Assembly: GCA_026169815.1 (NCBI GenBank)
Contig: JAPFDT010000007.1
Location: 110,133 to 174,132, forward strand
Length of the DNA: 64,000 nucleotides
Direction: 5' to 3'
Source: Pseudogracilibacillus sp.
GTDB lineage: Bacteria; Bacillota; Bacilli; Bacillales; Amphibacillaceae
The notes below the pieces were generated by a model that was not told where the DNA came from, ran no database searches, and worked only from the letters and a program-made list of their open reading frames with translations. Positions 8,952 to 17,863 of this stretch are shown here, one piece after another (the first letter of the stretch is position 1; the number at the start of each line of letters is the position of its first letter). The position numbers and the translations under genes are program-made.

Positions 8952-10262
8952 TTACTGATTTTCAAAAGCCGCTTCTAAAATAGCAAATCCTTTTTCTAAT
9001 TCATCATCTGTAATAACTAATGGTGGTAAGAAACGTACAACATTACCGTTAATTCCCGCTGTTAATAGCAATAAGCCATTTGCATTTGCATATTTAGCAA
9101 TTGCGCCCGTTTTTGCTGCGTCCGGTTGATTGCCTTTTTGATCTTCCACAATTTCTACCGCTACCATAGCACCTAGGCGACGAATTTCACCTACGAAATC
9201 ATGTTTTTTGCTTAACTCTGTTAACTTATCTTCAATTTTAGCACCAATTACTTCTGCTTTAGCAGATAACTGTTCTTCTTCCATAATATCAATTACCGTT
9301 AATGCCGCTTCACATGCTACTGGGTTTCCTGCAAACGTTCCACCAAGTTGACCTGGTTCAGCTGCATCCATCATTTCTGTTCTTCCTACTACCGCACTTA
9401 ATGGTAAGCCTGCTGCTAATGATTTAGAAATCGTCATTAAATCAGGTATAACGCCAAAATGTTTTTCAATAGCAAACATACTGCCTGTACGACCAAACCC
9501 AGTTTGAATTTCATCAGCAACAAAAACAATGCCATGCTCTTTACAGAATTCACTTACAGCTTGAACGAATTCTTTCGGTGGAATAATAAATCCACCTTCA
9601 CCTTGGATTGGTTCCATTACTACACATGCAACTGACTCAGGGTCTACCGTAGAAACAAAGAAATCTTTAAACTGCTGAATCGAATCCGCAATATATTCTT
9701 CTTCTGAAACACCCGCTAGTTTCTGCGTCATATAAGGGAATGGCGCTTGATACACTTCTGGAGCAAACGGTCCAAAGCCAAATTTATATGGTTTTACTTT
9801 ACTCGTCATTGCCATCGTTAAATTTGTACGACCATGGAAGCCACGGTTAAAAGTAACGACTGCTTGACGGTTTGTATGATATCTAGCAATCTTCACTGCG
9901 TTTTCTACTGCTTCTGCACCAGAGTTAAATAAAATAGCTTGTTTATCATGATCCCCTGGTGTGATTTTACATAATTGTTCCGCTAACTCAATATAGCCTT
10001 CATACATCATGACATTAAAGCCAGGGTGTAGAAACTTTTCTACTTGCTGTTTAATCGTTTCAGTTACTCGTGGATGACTATGACCTACGTTTAACGTACC
10101 AATAGCTCCTGCAAAATCAATCCACTCTCTACCATCTTTATCTACTAATGTTGATCCTTTACCATAGTCAGCAATATTTAAATTCCCATTACTAACTCCT
10201 CTAGGAACAAACTTTTTTCTTTTTGCTTGTAACTCTTCTGTTGTACTTACTTTTTGAACCAT
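8952..10262 (-). CDS. gabT: 4-aminobutyrate aminotransferase
   Basis: A class III PLP aminotransferase of 436 aa converting GABA and 2-oxoglutarate to succinate semialdehyde and glutamate. Diagnostic segments are FNSGAEAVENAVKIAR (PLP phosphate binding), FVADEIQTGFGRTG with the cofactor Asp, and the Schiff-base lysine in TISKSLAAGLPLSAVVGR. The start has AAAGGAGAG upstream. It is the first gene of gabT-gabD, transcribed away from the permease gene at 10812. The intergenic region carries the same 13-bp sequence found before the GabR-like gene, so GABA-dependent activation by GabR is likely (inference from B. subtilis). Confidence 0.94.
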   Translation of the reverse strand: MVQKVSTTEELQAKRKKFVPRGVSNGNLNIADYGKGSTLVDKDGREWIDFAGAIGTLNVGHSHPRVTETIKQQVEKFLHPGFNVMMYEGYIELAEQLCKITPGDHDKQAILFNSGAEAVENAVKIARYHTNRQAVVTFNRGFHGRTNLTMAMTSKVKPYKFGFGPFAPEVYQAPFPYMTQKLAGVSEEEYIADSIQQFKDFFVSTVDPESVACVVMEPIQGEGGFIIPPKEFVQAVSEFCKEHGIVFVADEIQTGFGRTGSMFAIEKHFGVIPDLMTISKSLAAGLPLSAVVGRTEMMDAAEPGQLGGTFAGNPVACEAALTVIDIMEEEQLSAKAEVIGAKIEDKLTELSKKHDFVGEIRRLGAMVAVEIVEDQKGNQPDAAKTGAIAKYANANGLLLLTAGINGNVVRFLPPLVITDDELEKGFAILEAAFENQ

Positions 10263-10811
10263 GATTCATCTCTCCTTTTTTATCTCATTCTACAAAACTC
10301 TATACGTTTACTTACCTAGTTTATCTACAATTTTTATAGTGGTTTTTTATCACAAATGTGATCGGACTTAAAAAACCTCTAGCTTGTGTTATATAATAGA
10401 CTATCTTTGGTATGCTTAAAAGAACCAAAAAAATAATGTTGTTAGTACCAGATTAGTTTTTCTACTTTCTTGCTTCTATACAACAGATTCGTTTTATGAT
10501 GAAATTGATTCAATTTTATGATTTATAATACAAGCATTTTAAAAGTGTATATGATATCATGTTATGCATTACTGAGTAAATTCAGACTATTAGCAAAGGA
10601 GTAGCGATGAATTACATAACTTACTCCTAATAAAACTGTTAATTCTGTTTGTTACTAGTAATAAAATAGTGTTTATAAGTTCTTTCTGCAAAACAGATAG
10701 TAGATGAGTACATTTCGGACAAATTGTACTTTGACACTCTATACACTTACTTACAACGAAACAACACTCTAGCAGTGTTTCACCTAGTTTTTGCGAAAGG
10801 AATGACTTACT
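10263..10811. other. 549-bp divergent intergenic region of the GABA cluster
   Basis: No gene. It holds the divergent promoters of gabT (leftward) and the permease (rightward). A GabR-like site lies at 10406-10450; the rest is AT-rich with no other structure I can support. Confidence 0.5.
10406..10450. promoter_or_regulatory. Candidate GabR operator upstream of gabT
   Basis: TTTGGTATGCTTA (10406-10418) is identical to a sequence at 12439-12451 in front of the GabR-like gene. It contains TGGTAT, the complement of ATACCA, the repeat known to bind B. subtilis GabR. A partner half-site in the opposite orientation (AACCAAA at about 10423-10429, and GTACCA at 10445-10450) follows. Confidence 0.6.
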
Positions 10812-12071
10812 TTGAGTGGAAGTAATTTAGCGGAAAAACACGTACCAGAGATCGACGAGGAAGAATCAGCATTAACGAGAACGAGTTTAACTTTGATGGA
10901 AGGTATTGCTTTAATAGTAGGTACAAATATTGGAGCAGGTGTTTTAAGTTTAGCATACGGTACTAAAAATGCTGGTTGGCCTGTATTACTATTTTGGATT
11001 CTTTTAACAGGAACATTAACGACAATAATGATGTTATACGTTGCTGAAACAACGCTTCGTACGAGGAAAGACTTACAACTTAGCGGATTAACTGCCAAAT
11101 ATGTTGGTAAAACCGGCTCTTGGATTATGTTTATTTCTGTAGCGATAAATGCGCTCGGTGCTATGACTGCATATGCATCTGGGAGTGGAGAAGTTCTTTC
11201 TGAATTGTTTAATCTCCCACCATTTGTTGGAAGTCTTTTATTTTTCATTCCAGCGGCTGGAGTTATTTGGTTAGGTCTTAAAGTTGCAGGAATTTCAGGA
11301 AGAGTTGTTACGATTGGTATGTTAGTTTTAGTTGCGATTTTAGTTATTGCATCGATTGTTGGACCAAAAATTCAAGCAGAATTTATTTTATATACGGATT
11401 TAAAATTTGCAATCCCTGTATTTAGTTTGGTTGTATTTTCATTTCTAGCTCAATATATCGTTCCAGAGTTAGCTAGAGGGTATGCAACAGATTCTAAAAA
11501 AGATATTAAAAATTTACCTAAAGCAATTATCTTCGGTATGTTAATTACTGGTTTCTTATTAGCACTTATTCCTTTTGCTGCTTTAGGTATTATTGGACCA
11601 GATGATATGACAGAGGTTGTTACAATTGCTTGGGCAGATGCTTTAGGACAATGGGCATTTTTCATTGCTAATGGATTTGCGTTACTAGCGATGTTAACGT
11701 CATTTTGGGGAATTGGACAAAGCTTTATGACGAATATTATTGATCAATTTAAATTCACATCTGAATGGGATATAAAATCACGATTAATTTCTGTAGGAGT
11801 TGTAACAATTACACCATTTATTATTGCTTACAGTGGATTAATTGGATTCGTTGATGCCCTATCAGTAGCAGGGTCATTTGCAGGTGTCGTCATGTCTATT
11901 TTACCAGTTATTATGATTAACAAAGCTCGAAAAGTAAACGAACAAGAGCCAGCTTGGAACTGTGGACGCTTAGCACACCCAGCAATCCAAACACTTACAA
12001 TCGTTATCTTTATCGGAGCAGCAGCCTACACACTATTAGGTTTATTTAACGTCTTACCAAAAGGCTGGTAA
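10812..12071 (+). CDS. Amino-acid permease of the aromatic/HAAAP family, likely GABA uptake
   Basis: A 419-aa protein with about 11 membrane segments. The first span, MEGIALIVGTNIGAGVLSLA, is the hallmark of the Trp/Tyr permease (hydroxy/aromatic amino acid) family. B. subtilis uses an APC-type GabP for GABA, so this is a different family in the same setting. Position between gabTD and a GabR-like regulator points to GABA or a related omega-amino acid as the substrate (inference). The start is TTG 10812 with GAAAGGA about 11 bases before it. The upstream ATG at 10802 is out of frame and soon stops. A strong hairpin terminates the gene at 12087. Confidence 0.82.
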   Translation: MSGSNLAEKHVPEIDEEESALTRTSLTLMEGIALIVGTNIGAGVLSLAYGTKNAGWPVLLFWILLTGTLTTIMMLYVAETTLRTRKDLQLSGLTAKYVGKTGSWIMFISVAINALGAMTAYASGSGEVLSELFNLPPFVGSLLFFIPAAGVIWLGLKVAGISGRVVTIGMLVLVAILVIASIVGPKIQAEFILYTDLKFAIPVFSLVVFSFLAQYIVPELARGYATDSKKDIKNLPKAIIFGMLITGFLLALIPFAALGIIGPDDMTEVVTIAWADALGQWAFFIANGFALLAMLTSFWGIGQSFMTNIIDQFKFTSEWDIKSRLISVGVVTITPFIIAYSGLIGFVDALSVAGSFAGVVMSILPVIMINKARKVNEQEPAWNCGRLAHPAIQTLTIVIFIGAAAYTLLGLFNVLPKGW

Positions 12072-12086
12072 GCGCAATATAATTAA

Positions 12087-12145
12087 GAGGTTGGGTCAAA
12101 GCCATATTTTCTGCATATGAAAACAGCTTTGTCCTAACCTTTTTT
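12087..12145 (+). terminator. Terminator formed by a compact AGGTTGGG hairpin repeat
   Basis: AGGTTGGGTCAAAGC pairs with GCTTTGTCCTAACCT (12087-12140), followed by six T. The same 54-bp hairpin, split by an insertion, occurs at 14071-14346. Confidence 0.85.
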
Positions 12146-12187
12146 GGTTGTTTAGAAAACAGTATTGGTTATAATATTAGTTTGTTG

Positions 12188-12364
12188 AAGCGAAAGAAAT
12201 ATACGGAGACTCCTGCGGGACAAAAGGCCTCGATGTGACCCCGCAGAGTGTAGCTCGAGGCAGGCAAAGAACGTCACGTCCTGTGACAATGCCTGCATTT
12301 GCACGTCCTGTACTTCGAGGCACATTAGACGCCCGCAGAAAGCGGAGTATATTTCTGTAGCGAT
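12188..12364 (-). repeat. GC-rich palindromic intergenic repeat, copy 1
   Basis: Read on the minus strand it starts TCGCTACAGAAATATACTCC, then CTTTCTGCGGGCG, and ends CCCGCAGGAGTCTCCG then TATATTTCTTTCGCTT. The outer ends are inverted repeats. An inner part (ACAGGACGTG...CACAGGACGTGACG...TTTGCCTGCC) is shared with copies 2 and 3. It contains no gene and its GC content is far above that of the surroundings. Confidence 0.85.
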
Positions 12365-12437
12365 TTCACCTACACCATTTATTGTACAACCTTTTTGTTA
12401 CCATATTTAAGTTACTTTATTTACGGTTATGTACACA

Positions 12438-12486
12438 TTTTGGTATGCTTATAATAGACAAAACAATAAAATAATAAGCACCAAAA
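12438..12486. promoter_or_regulatory. Promoter and candidate GabR operator of the gabR-like gene
   Basis: TTTTGGTATGCTT (12438-12450) and AAGCACCAAAA (12476-12486) form an imperfect inverted repeat around a TATAAT -10 box (12450-12455). A regulator bound here would cover its own promoter, which fits autorepression as known for GabR. Confidence 0.6.
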
Positions 12487-12499
12487 GAGGTGAATAAAT

Positions 12500-13912
12500 A
12501 TGATTTTATTAAATATCGATAAAGAGCAACATGGTGATTACTTATATCAACAAATCTATCAAGAATTAAAGAAAAAAATCTTAGAAAGACAATTTGAAGC
12601 ACATGAAAAATTACCTCCAAAAAGAACGTTAGCGAAACAACTAGATGTAAGCATTAACACCATTACGAATGCCTATGAACAATTGTTAGCAGAAGGATAT
12701 ATATACGCTATTGAAAGAAGCGGTTATTATATCGAGGAAATTACCAAATTCGATAAGCATCGTCATGTAAGTAGAAATTTCCCAGAACATTTAAAAGAGG
12801 CTACAGAAAATAGAAATGGTTGGTTATCGTTATCACATATGACAGCAGATACAGCTTTATTTCCTTTTAAAGAGTGGTTGAAAAGTGAACGAAAAGCTAT
12901 TGAAAATCATCAAAGAGATTTAGCTGAAATTAATCATCCACAAGGACCTTACTTAGTAAGAGAAACGATAGCAAAATTCATTGGACTTAGTAGAGGAGTT
13001 GCTTGTGAACCAGAACAAATTGTTATTAGTGCTGGAACACAACCACTTATGCAACAATTAATGTCTATTCAACCAGAAGATACAACAATTGCGATGGAAT
13101 CTCCAGGTTATTCAAGAATCTACACTCTTTTATCACAACAATTGCAAATGCCTGTTGACCTGATTTCTTTAGATGACAATGGTATCGATATAGAACAAGT
13201 AGAAAAGTCAGCCGCCAACTTCCTTTTTGTCACACCGTCACATCATTTTCCAACCGGAAAGATTATGCCAATTTCTAGAAGAATTGAATTATTAAATTGG
13301 GCATTAAAAGAAGAACACCGCTATATTATTGAAGACGATTATGATAGTGAATTTAAATATGAAACAGACAATATCCCATCATTACAAAGTTTGGATCAGC
13401 ACGATCGAGTCATTTATTTTGGTACTTTTTCTAAATCTTTACTACCTACCTTTCGAATTAGTTATATGGTATTGCCACCGAAATTCTTAGAAAAGTATCA
13501 AGAAAAACATGCCGATTTAATTCATTATAATAATACGCTCGTCCTTTATACGTTACATTATTTCATTCAATCTGGTGCTTATGAAAGTCATCTTAAAAGG
13601 ATGAATCATTATTATGAAACGAAAAGAAATTTACTTATTACTGAATTAACAAATGTATTCGGCGATGATATTTTTATAAAAGACATTCCAGCTGGTTTAC
13701 ACTTTGTAGCTAAATTTAATACGAACAAAACATATGAAGAAGTGGAACTTGCAACGAAAGAATTAAAGTTAGAAATATATTCGATTAAAAGATTCTCGTT
13801 AAAAAATGAATATAAACATACAGAGAATATCGAACTTGTCATTGGATTTGCCATTATAAAGAAGGAAGACATTAAAGAAGCTGTCGCCAGATTAGCTAAA
13901 GCGATTTATTGA
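12500..13912 (+). CDS. gabR: MocR/GabR-type PLP-dependent transcription factor
   Basis: A 470-aa fusion of a GntR winged helix and a class I aminotransferase-like domain. The helix-turn-helix is at about 36-60 (LPPKRTLAKQLDVSINTITN), then a linker. The aminotransferase fold has PLP contacts at SAGTQPLMQQL, EDDYDSEF, and the Schiff-base lysine in FGTFSKSLLPTFRISYM. Length and layout match B. subtilis GabR (479 aa), which senses GABA plus PLP and activates gabTD while repressing itself. AGAGGTG sits before the ATG. Location beside gabTD and the shared operator support the assignment; other MocR proteins sense other amines, so the ligand remains inferred. Confidence 0.85.
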   Translation: MILLNIDKEQHGDYLYQQIYQELKKKILERQFEAHEKLPPKRTLAKQLDVSINTITNAYEQLLAEGYIYAIERSGYYIEEITKFDKHRHVSRNFPEHLKEATENRNGWLSLSHMTADTALFPFKEWLKSERKAIENHQRDLAEINHPQGPYLVRETIAKFIGLSRGVACEPEQIVISAGTQPLMQQLMSIQPEDTTIAMESPGYSRIYTLLSQQLQMPVDLISLDDNGIDIEQVEKSAANFLFVTPSHHFPTGKIMPISRRIELLNWALKEEHRYIIEDDYDSEFKYETDNIPSLQSLDQHDRVIYFGTFSKSLLPTFRISYMVLPPKFLEKYQEKHADLIHYNNTLVLYTLHYFIQSGAYESHLKRMNHYYETKRNLLITELTNVFGDDIFIKDIPAGLHFVAKFNTNKTYEEVELATKELKLEIYSIKRFSLKNEYKHTENIELVIGFAIIKKEDIKEAVARLAKAIY

Positions 13913-14070
13913 GTCCATTTTAAACAAGTACTTTCCGTTTGATAAAAGACTCGTTTACTATCATTACAGCCGACTGCTTCCAAACTAATTAATTTAAACT
14001 AAATTGATAATTGAGGGGAAACTTGAAATGTTTGAAGGACAGACCTTGCTTTAATCATAAAATAAAAACA

Positions 14071-14346
14071 AGGTTGGGACAAAACTGTTTTCATATATGA
14101 ATATGGATTGATTAAATAATCGTTTCGGAAATATACTTCGCTTTCCGCGGGCGAGCGTTGAGCCGCGAAGCACAGGACGTGCAAGTGCAGGCTTTGTCAC
14201 AGGACGTGACGGTCTTTGCCTGCCTTCAGGCTTCGCCTTTTAGTGTCTCAACCTGCTCTTTTCTCCCGCTGGAGTCTACGTATATTTCCTACACTTTATT
14301 TCAATTCTGAATTTCATATACAGAAAATATGGTTTTGTCCCAACCT
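14071..14346. repeat. AGGTTGGGAC hairpin repeat interrupted by an insertion
   Basis: A perfect 15-bp inverted repeat, AGGTTGGGACAAAAC (14071-14085) and GTTTTGTCCCAACCT (14332-14346), is the same hairpin as the terminator at 12087-12140. Here the loop is split by about 215 bp. The two split flanks match the uninterrupted copy on both sides. In place it separates the convergent gabR and tartrate dehydrogenase genes. Confidence 0.85.
14098..14320 (+). repeat. GC-rich palindromic repeat, copy 2, inserted in a hairpin loop with 8-bp duplication
   Basis: The inserted block contains GGAAATATACTTCGC then TTTCCGCGGGCG on the left, the inner ACAGGACGTG and CACAGGACGTGACG modules, and CCCGCTGGAGTCTACG then TATATTTCC on the right. 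TTCATATA occurs on both borders (14090-14097 and 14313-14320) but only once, as TTCATATG, in the empty hairpin at 12087-12140. This is what a target-site duplication would look like. Confidence 0.7.
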
Positions 14347-14360
14347 CATTTTCACTAAAG

Positions 14361-15419
14361 TTATGCTTGTTTCAATTTATTTATTATACGGTCTGTTACT
14401 TCTTCTGTTGTGGCACTTCCTCCGATGTCTGGAGTCATAATACCGTCCTGTAACACGTCTTCAATCACATCAAGAAGCAATGTTCCAATTTCTGTTTCTC
14501 CAAAGTGATCGAGCATCATTTTTGCCGTCCAAATTTGACCAATAGGATTTGCGATTCCTTTGCCGACAATGTCAGGTGCTGAGCCATGAACAGGCTCAAA
14601 CATTGATGGATATTTTCCGTTCACATTAATATTAGCAGCTGGAGCAATACCAATACTGCCCATAATTGCTGCACCAATATCTGTTATAATATCACCGAAT
14701 AAATTACTACCGACAATGACATCGAATGTTTCTGGTTTAGAAACGATATAGGCACTTAATGCATCAATGTGAACAGACTGTGTAGCAACATCTTGATAAT
14801 TTTGCGACACATCTGCAAATACTTCATCCCAAAAAGGCATAGAATGGATAATCCCATTTGATTTCGTCGCACTTGTTACACGCGAGTCTCTCGTTTTGGC
14901 TAATTCAAATGCATATTTCATTGCATTTTCTGTTCCTTTACGAGTGAACACAGCATTTTGAATTGCCATTTCATTTTCTCCCGAATGCATTCTGCCGCCT
15001 ACTTCACTATATTCACCTTCACTATTTTCACGTACGACGACAAAATCAAAATCGTTAGGATTGGTTAAGGGTGAAGCAATGCCTTTCATTTGTTTAGCAG
15101 GACGAACATTAATTGCTTGTTCAAATCCACGACGGATTTTAACGAGTAGACCCCATAACGAAATATGATCTGGCACAAGATTTGGATCACCTACTGCCCC
15201 AAGAAATACCGCATCGCTTTGCTCTAATTGTTGCAATCCATCTTCTGGCATCATGACACCATGTTTTAAGTAATAATCACAACCCCAGTCATATTCTTTA
15301 TAAGAAAAATTCAAACCACCATGGATTTGTGCGACTGTATCTAATACGCGAACTGCTTCTTTCGTAACATCTACGCCAATTCCATCTCCTGGAATAACAG
15401 ATATATCAAATTTTTTCAT
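14361..15419 (-). CDS. Tartrate/D-malate dehydrogenase (isocitrate/isopropylmalate dehydrogenase family)
   Basis: A 352-aa beta-decarboxylating dehydrogenase of the TtuC/DmlA/YcsA group, which oxidises (2R,3-substituted) hydroxy acids such as tartrate or D-malate with NAD and Mn or Mg. The family features are VIPGDGIGVDV, the substrate-binding arginines in KIRRGFEQAINVRP, RENSEGEYS, the metal aspartates in the SNLFGDIITD segment, and the cofactor loop FEPVHGSAPDIVGKGIANP. The substrate-binding residues differ from leucine-pathway LeuB, and no leu genes are near. AGGAG precedes the ATG. It is the last gene of the GntR-MFS-asparaginase operon, so its substrate may be released from an amide or asparagine-like precursor (inference). 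Confidence 0.85.
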   Translation of the reverse strand: MKKFDISVIPGDGIGVDVTKEAVRVLDTVAQIHGGLNFSYKEYDWGCDYYLKHGVMMPEDGLQQLEQSDAVFLGAVGDPNLVPDHISLWGLLVKIRRGFEQAINVRPAKQMKGIASPLTNPNDFDFVVVRENSEGEYSEVGGRMHSGENEMAIQNAVFTRKGTENAMKYAFELAKTRDSRVTSATKSNGIIHSMPFWDEVFADVSQNYQDVATQSVHIDALSAYIVSKPETFDVIVGSNLFGDIITDIGAAIMGSIGIAPAANINVNGKYPSMFEPVHGSAPDIVGKGIANPIGQIWTAKMMLDHFGETEIGTLLLDVIEDVLQDGIMTPDIGGSATTEEVTDRIINKLKQA

Positions 15420-15450
15420 CTATATTTCTCCTAATCAATTCCATAATTTT

Positions 15451-16422
15451 TTATAAAAATGCCATTTCAATTTCTTTTTTCTTTGCTCCCGTCGCTAATA
15501 AAACAGCTAATTTTAGCCGAGCTTTTTTACTGTCGTAATCATTACCTATAAGCACACCTTTATTTGTTAAATCATATACACTACCTTCGAAATCATAAGC
15601 ATAACGAACTTCGCCTTCTCTGGAGCGAGTTGTTAAAACAACAATAATACCTTTCTCTGTCGCTTCTGCTATCGCTTGAGCCATTTCTGCAGTAACGTGC
15701 CCTCGTCCTGAACCTTCTAAAACAATTCCTTTTGCGCCAGTTGAAATGGATGTTTTAATAAAGCGATCATCGGCACCTAAATGAAAAGGAATAATATCTA
15801 CAAGTGGCAAATCATCTGTTACTTCATAGCTTTCTTTTACTAATGGTTTTTGATAGATGTTCACTACATCTTGATCCACTGTTCCTAAATAACCGTACCC
15901 TGCCGAAGCAAACCCGTCTACATTCGATGCATGCACTTTTTGCACATAACGAGCTGAAAATAAACGTTCATTGAATAAGACTACGACACCTAACTTTTTC
16001 ACTTGTTGATTCGCAGCTGCGAGGACTGATTGACGAATATTACTCATCGCATCTGAGCCTATTTGTGATGGCCCTCTTTGAGAACCTGTTACGATGACTG
16101 GCTTTTTATTATCCAGTGTTAAATCTAAATAATATGCTGTCTCTTCTAACGTATCTGTTCCATGCGTTACAACAATTCCATCTACCTCATCATTTGTTAA
16201 TAACTCAGCAATTCGGTTCCTTAATTCTTTCAACCTGTTATTATTCATTTGGTTACTCGGGATTTGAAAAATAGATTCCACTGTTAAATTAATATCATCT
16301 GGTAATTCACACATGCTCGCTAATTCTTCTCCTGTCATGGCACCAGATGATAACAAACCGGTTTCAGGGTTGCGTTTACTAGCGATTGTTCCACCAGTTG
16401 TAAGTAACGTGACATTTTTCAT
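15451..16422 (-). CDS. L-asparaginase (bacterial type, cytoplasmic)
   Basis: A 323-aa asparaginase-fold amidohydrolase. The nucleophile motif TTGGTIASK is at residues 8-16 (Thr12) and the second catalytic motif VVTHGTDTLEET is at 84-95 (Thr, Asp of the triad). GSGRGHV follows later. No signal peptide is present, so it should act in the cytosol, unlike secreted type II enzymes. GAGGAA lies before the ATG. It lies 31 bases upstream of the dehydrogenase and 105 bases downstream of the transporter on the same strand. Family members also hydrolyse glutamine and other beta-amides; the operon partners suggest it may serve a hydroxy-acid amide rather than asparagine itself. Confidence 0.88.
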   Translation of the reverse strand: MKNVTLLTTGGTIASKRNPETGLLSSGAMTGEELASMCELPDDINLTVESIFQIPSNQMNNNRLKELRNRIAELLTNDEVDGIVVTHGTDTLEETAYYLDLTLDNKKPVIVTGSQRGPSQIGSDAMSNIRQSVLAAANQQVKKLGVVVLFNERLFSARYVQKVHASNVDGFASAGYGYLGTVDQDVVNIYQKPLVKESYEVTDDLPLVDIIPFHLGADDRFIKTSISTGAKGIVLEGSGRGHVTAEMAQAIAEATEKGIIVVLTTRSREGEVRYAYDFEGSVYDLTNKGVLIGNDYDSKKARLKLAVLLATGAKKKEIEMAFL

Positions 16423-16527
16423 TAGTATTCCTCATTTCTTAAATAATCTCTTTTATCTAATTATTGTCATTATATCATAATAAAGATGTGCAAATTACTG
16501 CACTTATCTATGTATAATCTGTTGTTA

Positions 16528-17838
16528 TTATGCTACTACTTTATTAACAGATTCTTTCTTACCAGGTTTTACAAATACCATTGCAATCATACCTAATGCT
16601 GCTGCAACTGCCGCTGCAATAAACATAGATCCATATCCATAATTAAACACTAAAACACCTGTTAATATTGGTGCGATAAATGTTGCTGTGTTTGTAATAA
16701 AATGAGTGATACCGCCATATGTACCTGCGCGAATTGGTTCAGTATCAATAATTACAGACCAATATACAGAGTTTGGAAGCGAGTTAAATGCATTTCCAAT
16801 TGACATTAATACCATAACTCCTACGATTGTTTCAGCAGTTGGAATTAACACAAAACAAATTGCTGTTAATAATAATGATACTATCGCTAAACCTGAACGA
16901 GCAATTCGTAAACTTCCTGTTTTTAAACGTAGGTAATCCGAAATCTTCCCACCAAGCAACACTGTAAAACATGCTCCAATCCAAGGTATCATACCTAAAT
17001 ACCATAGAGAAGATAATTGGAAACCAAATTCATCTTGCAAATACTTCGGTGTCCACGTTAATAATAAAAAATTAATATATTGGAATGCAAAATAACCTAA
17101 AGCATTAAAAATTAACGTTGGATTTTTAAAGAAATGATACCATTTAATTGAATCATCCTGTTCAGTAACTACCGTTTCATTTGGTAATAAATCTTGAACT
17201 GAACGAATCTTTTCTAGTTCTTCTTTAGATACTTTAGGGTTGTCTTCCGGGTAATCTGTAAACATTTTCGACCAAATGATAACCCACACAATTCCTAAAC
17301 TTCCTAAAATAATAAACATTACTTTCCAGCTCGTAACTAATAATAGTCCTACTGCTACTGGCGCTGTTAACATAGCACCTAATGGCGTTCCTAAGAGGCC
17401 TAGAGATACAGCAAATCCTCTTTCTTTTGGAGTCGCCCAGTTAGCATTTGTTTTATTAATTGTAGAAAAAGTCGGTCCTTCCGCAAAACCAAATAAAATT
17501 CGAATAACTGCAAAACCAGTTAAAGCAGATCCGCCAAATAGAGCCATACCAATTTCTCCAGCAAATGCTGTTGCTATAACGAACACTGACCAACCTATTC
17601 CAATAAATACCCACACGAACTTCGGGCCTTTACTGTCAGCCATAAATCCTCCAAATAAAGAACCGAATAAGTAACCAAACCCAAAATATCCTAATACAGA
17701 ACCCCATGCTTTTACATCAAAGCCGAACTCTCCAATAATTTCTTCTTGAGCATACGAAATTGCTCCACGATCAATATAGTTAATAACAACCATAATAACC
17801 ATCATTAACATAATTTGATAACGATAATTCTGTTTCAT
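16528..17838 (-). CDS. MFS transporter, anion:cation symporter (ACS) type
   Basis: A 436-aa transporter with 12 predicted membrane spans. The N-terminal VVINYIDRGAISYA and the inter-helix FGGFMADSKGPKFVW motif are typical of the ACS subfamily, which includes hexuronate, glucarate and tartrate carriers. The substrate is thus likely an organic acid anion, consistent with the downstream tartrate/malate-type dehydrogenase. GGAGG lies before the ATG, and the regulator gene ends 25 bases upstream. Confidence 0.85.
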   Translation of the reverse strand: MKQNYRYQIMLMMVIMVVINYIDRGAISYAQEEIIGEFGFDVKAWGSVLGYFGFGYLFGSLFGGFMADSKGPKFVWVFIGIGWSVFVIATAFAGEIGMALFGGSALTGFAVIRILFGFAEGPTFSTINKTNANWATPKERGFAVSLGLLGTPLGAMLTAPVAVGLLLVTSWKVMFIILGSLGIVWVIIWSKMFTDYPEDNPKVSKEELEKIRSVQDLLPNETVVTEQDDSIKWYHFFKNPTLIFNALGYFAFQYINFLLLTWTPKYLQDEFGFQLSSLWYLGMIPWIGACFTVLLGGKISDYLRLKTGSLRIARSGLAIVSLLLTAICFVLIPTAETIVGVMVLMSIGNAFNSLPNSVYWSVIIDTEPIRAGTYGGITHFITNTATFIAPILTGVLVFNYGYGSMFIAAAVAAALGMIAMVFVKPGKKESVNKVVA

Positions 17839-17863
17839 ATGAACACTTCCTCCAATAATTCAT

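Noticed and set aside
13962..14046. Eight-codon frame MFEGQTLL after GAGGGG, next to a fragment resembling the repeat end (TACAGCCGACTGCTTCC)
   Set aside because: Too short to support as a gene; the repeat-like fragment is only a short match.
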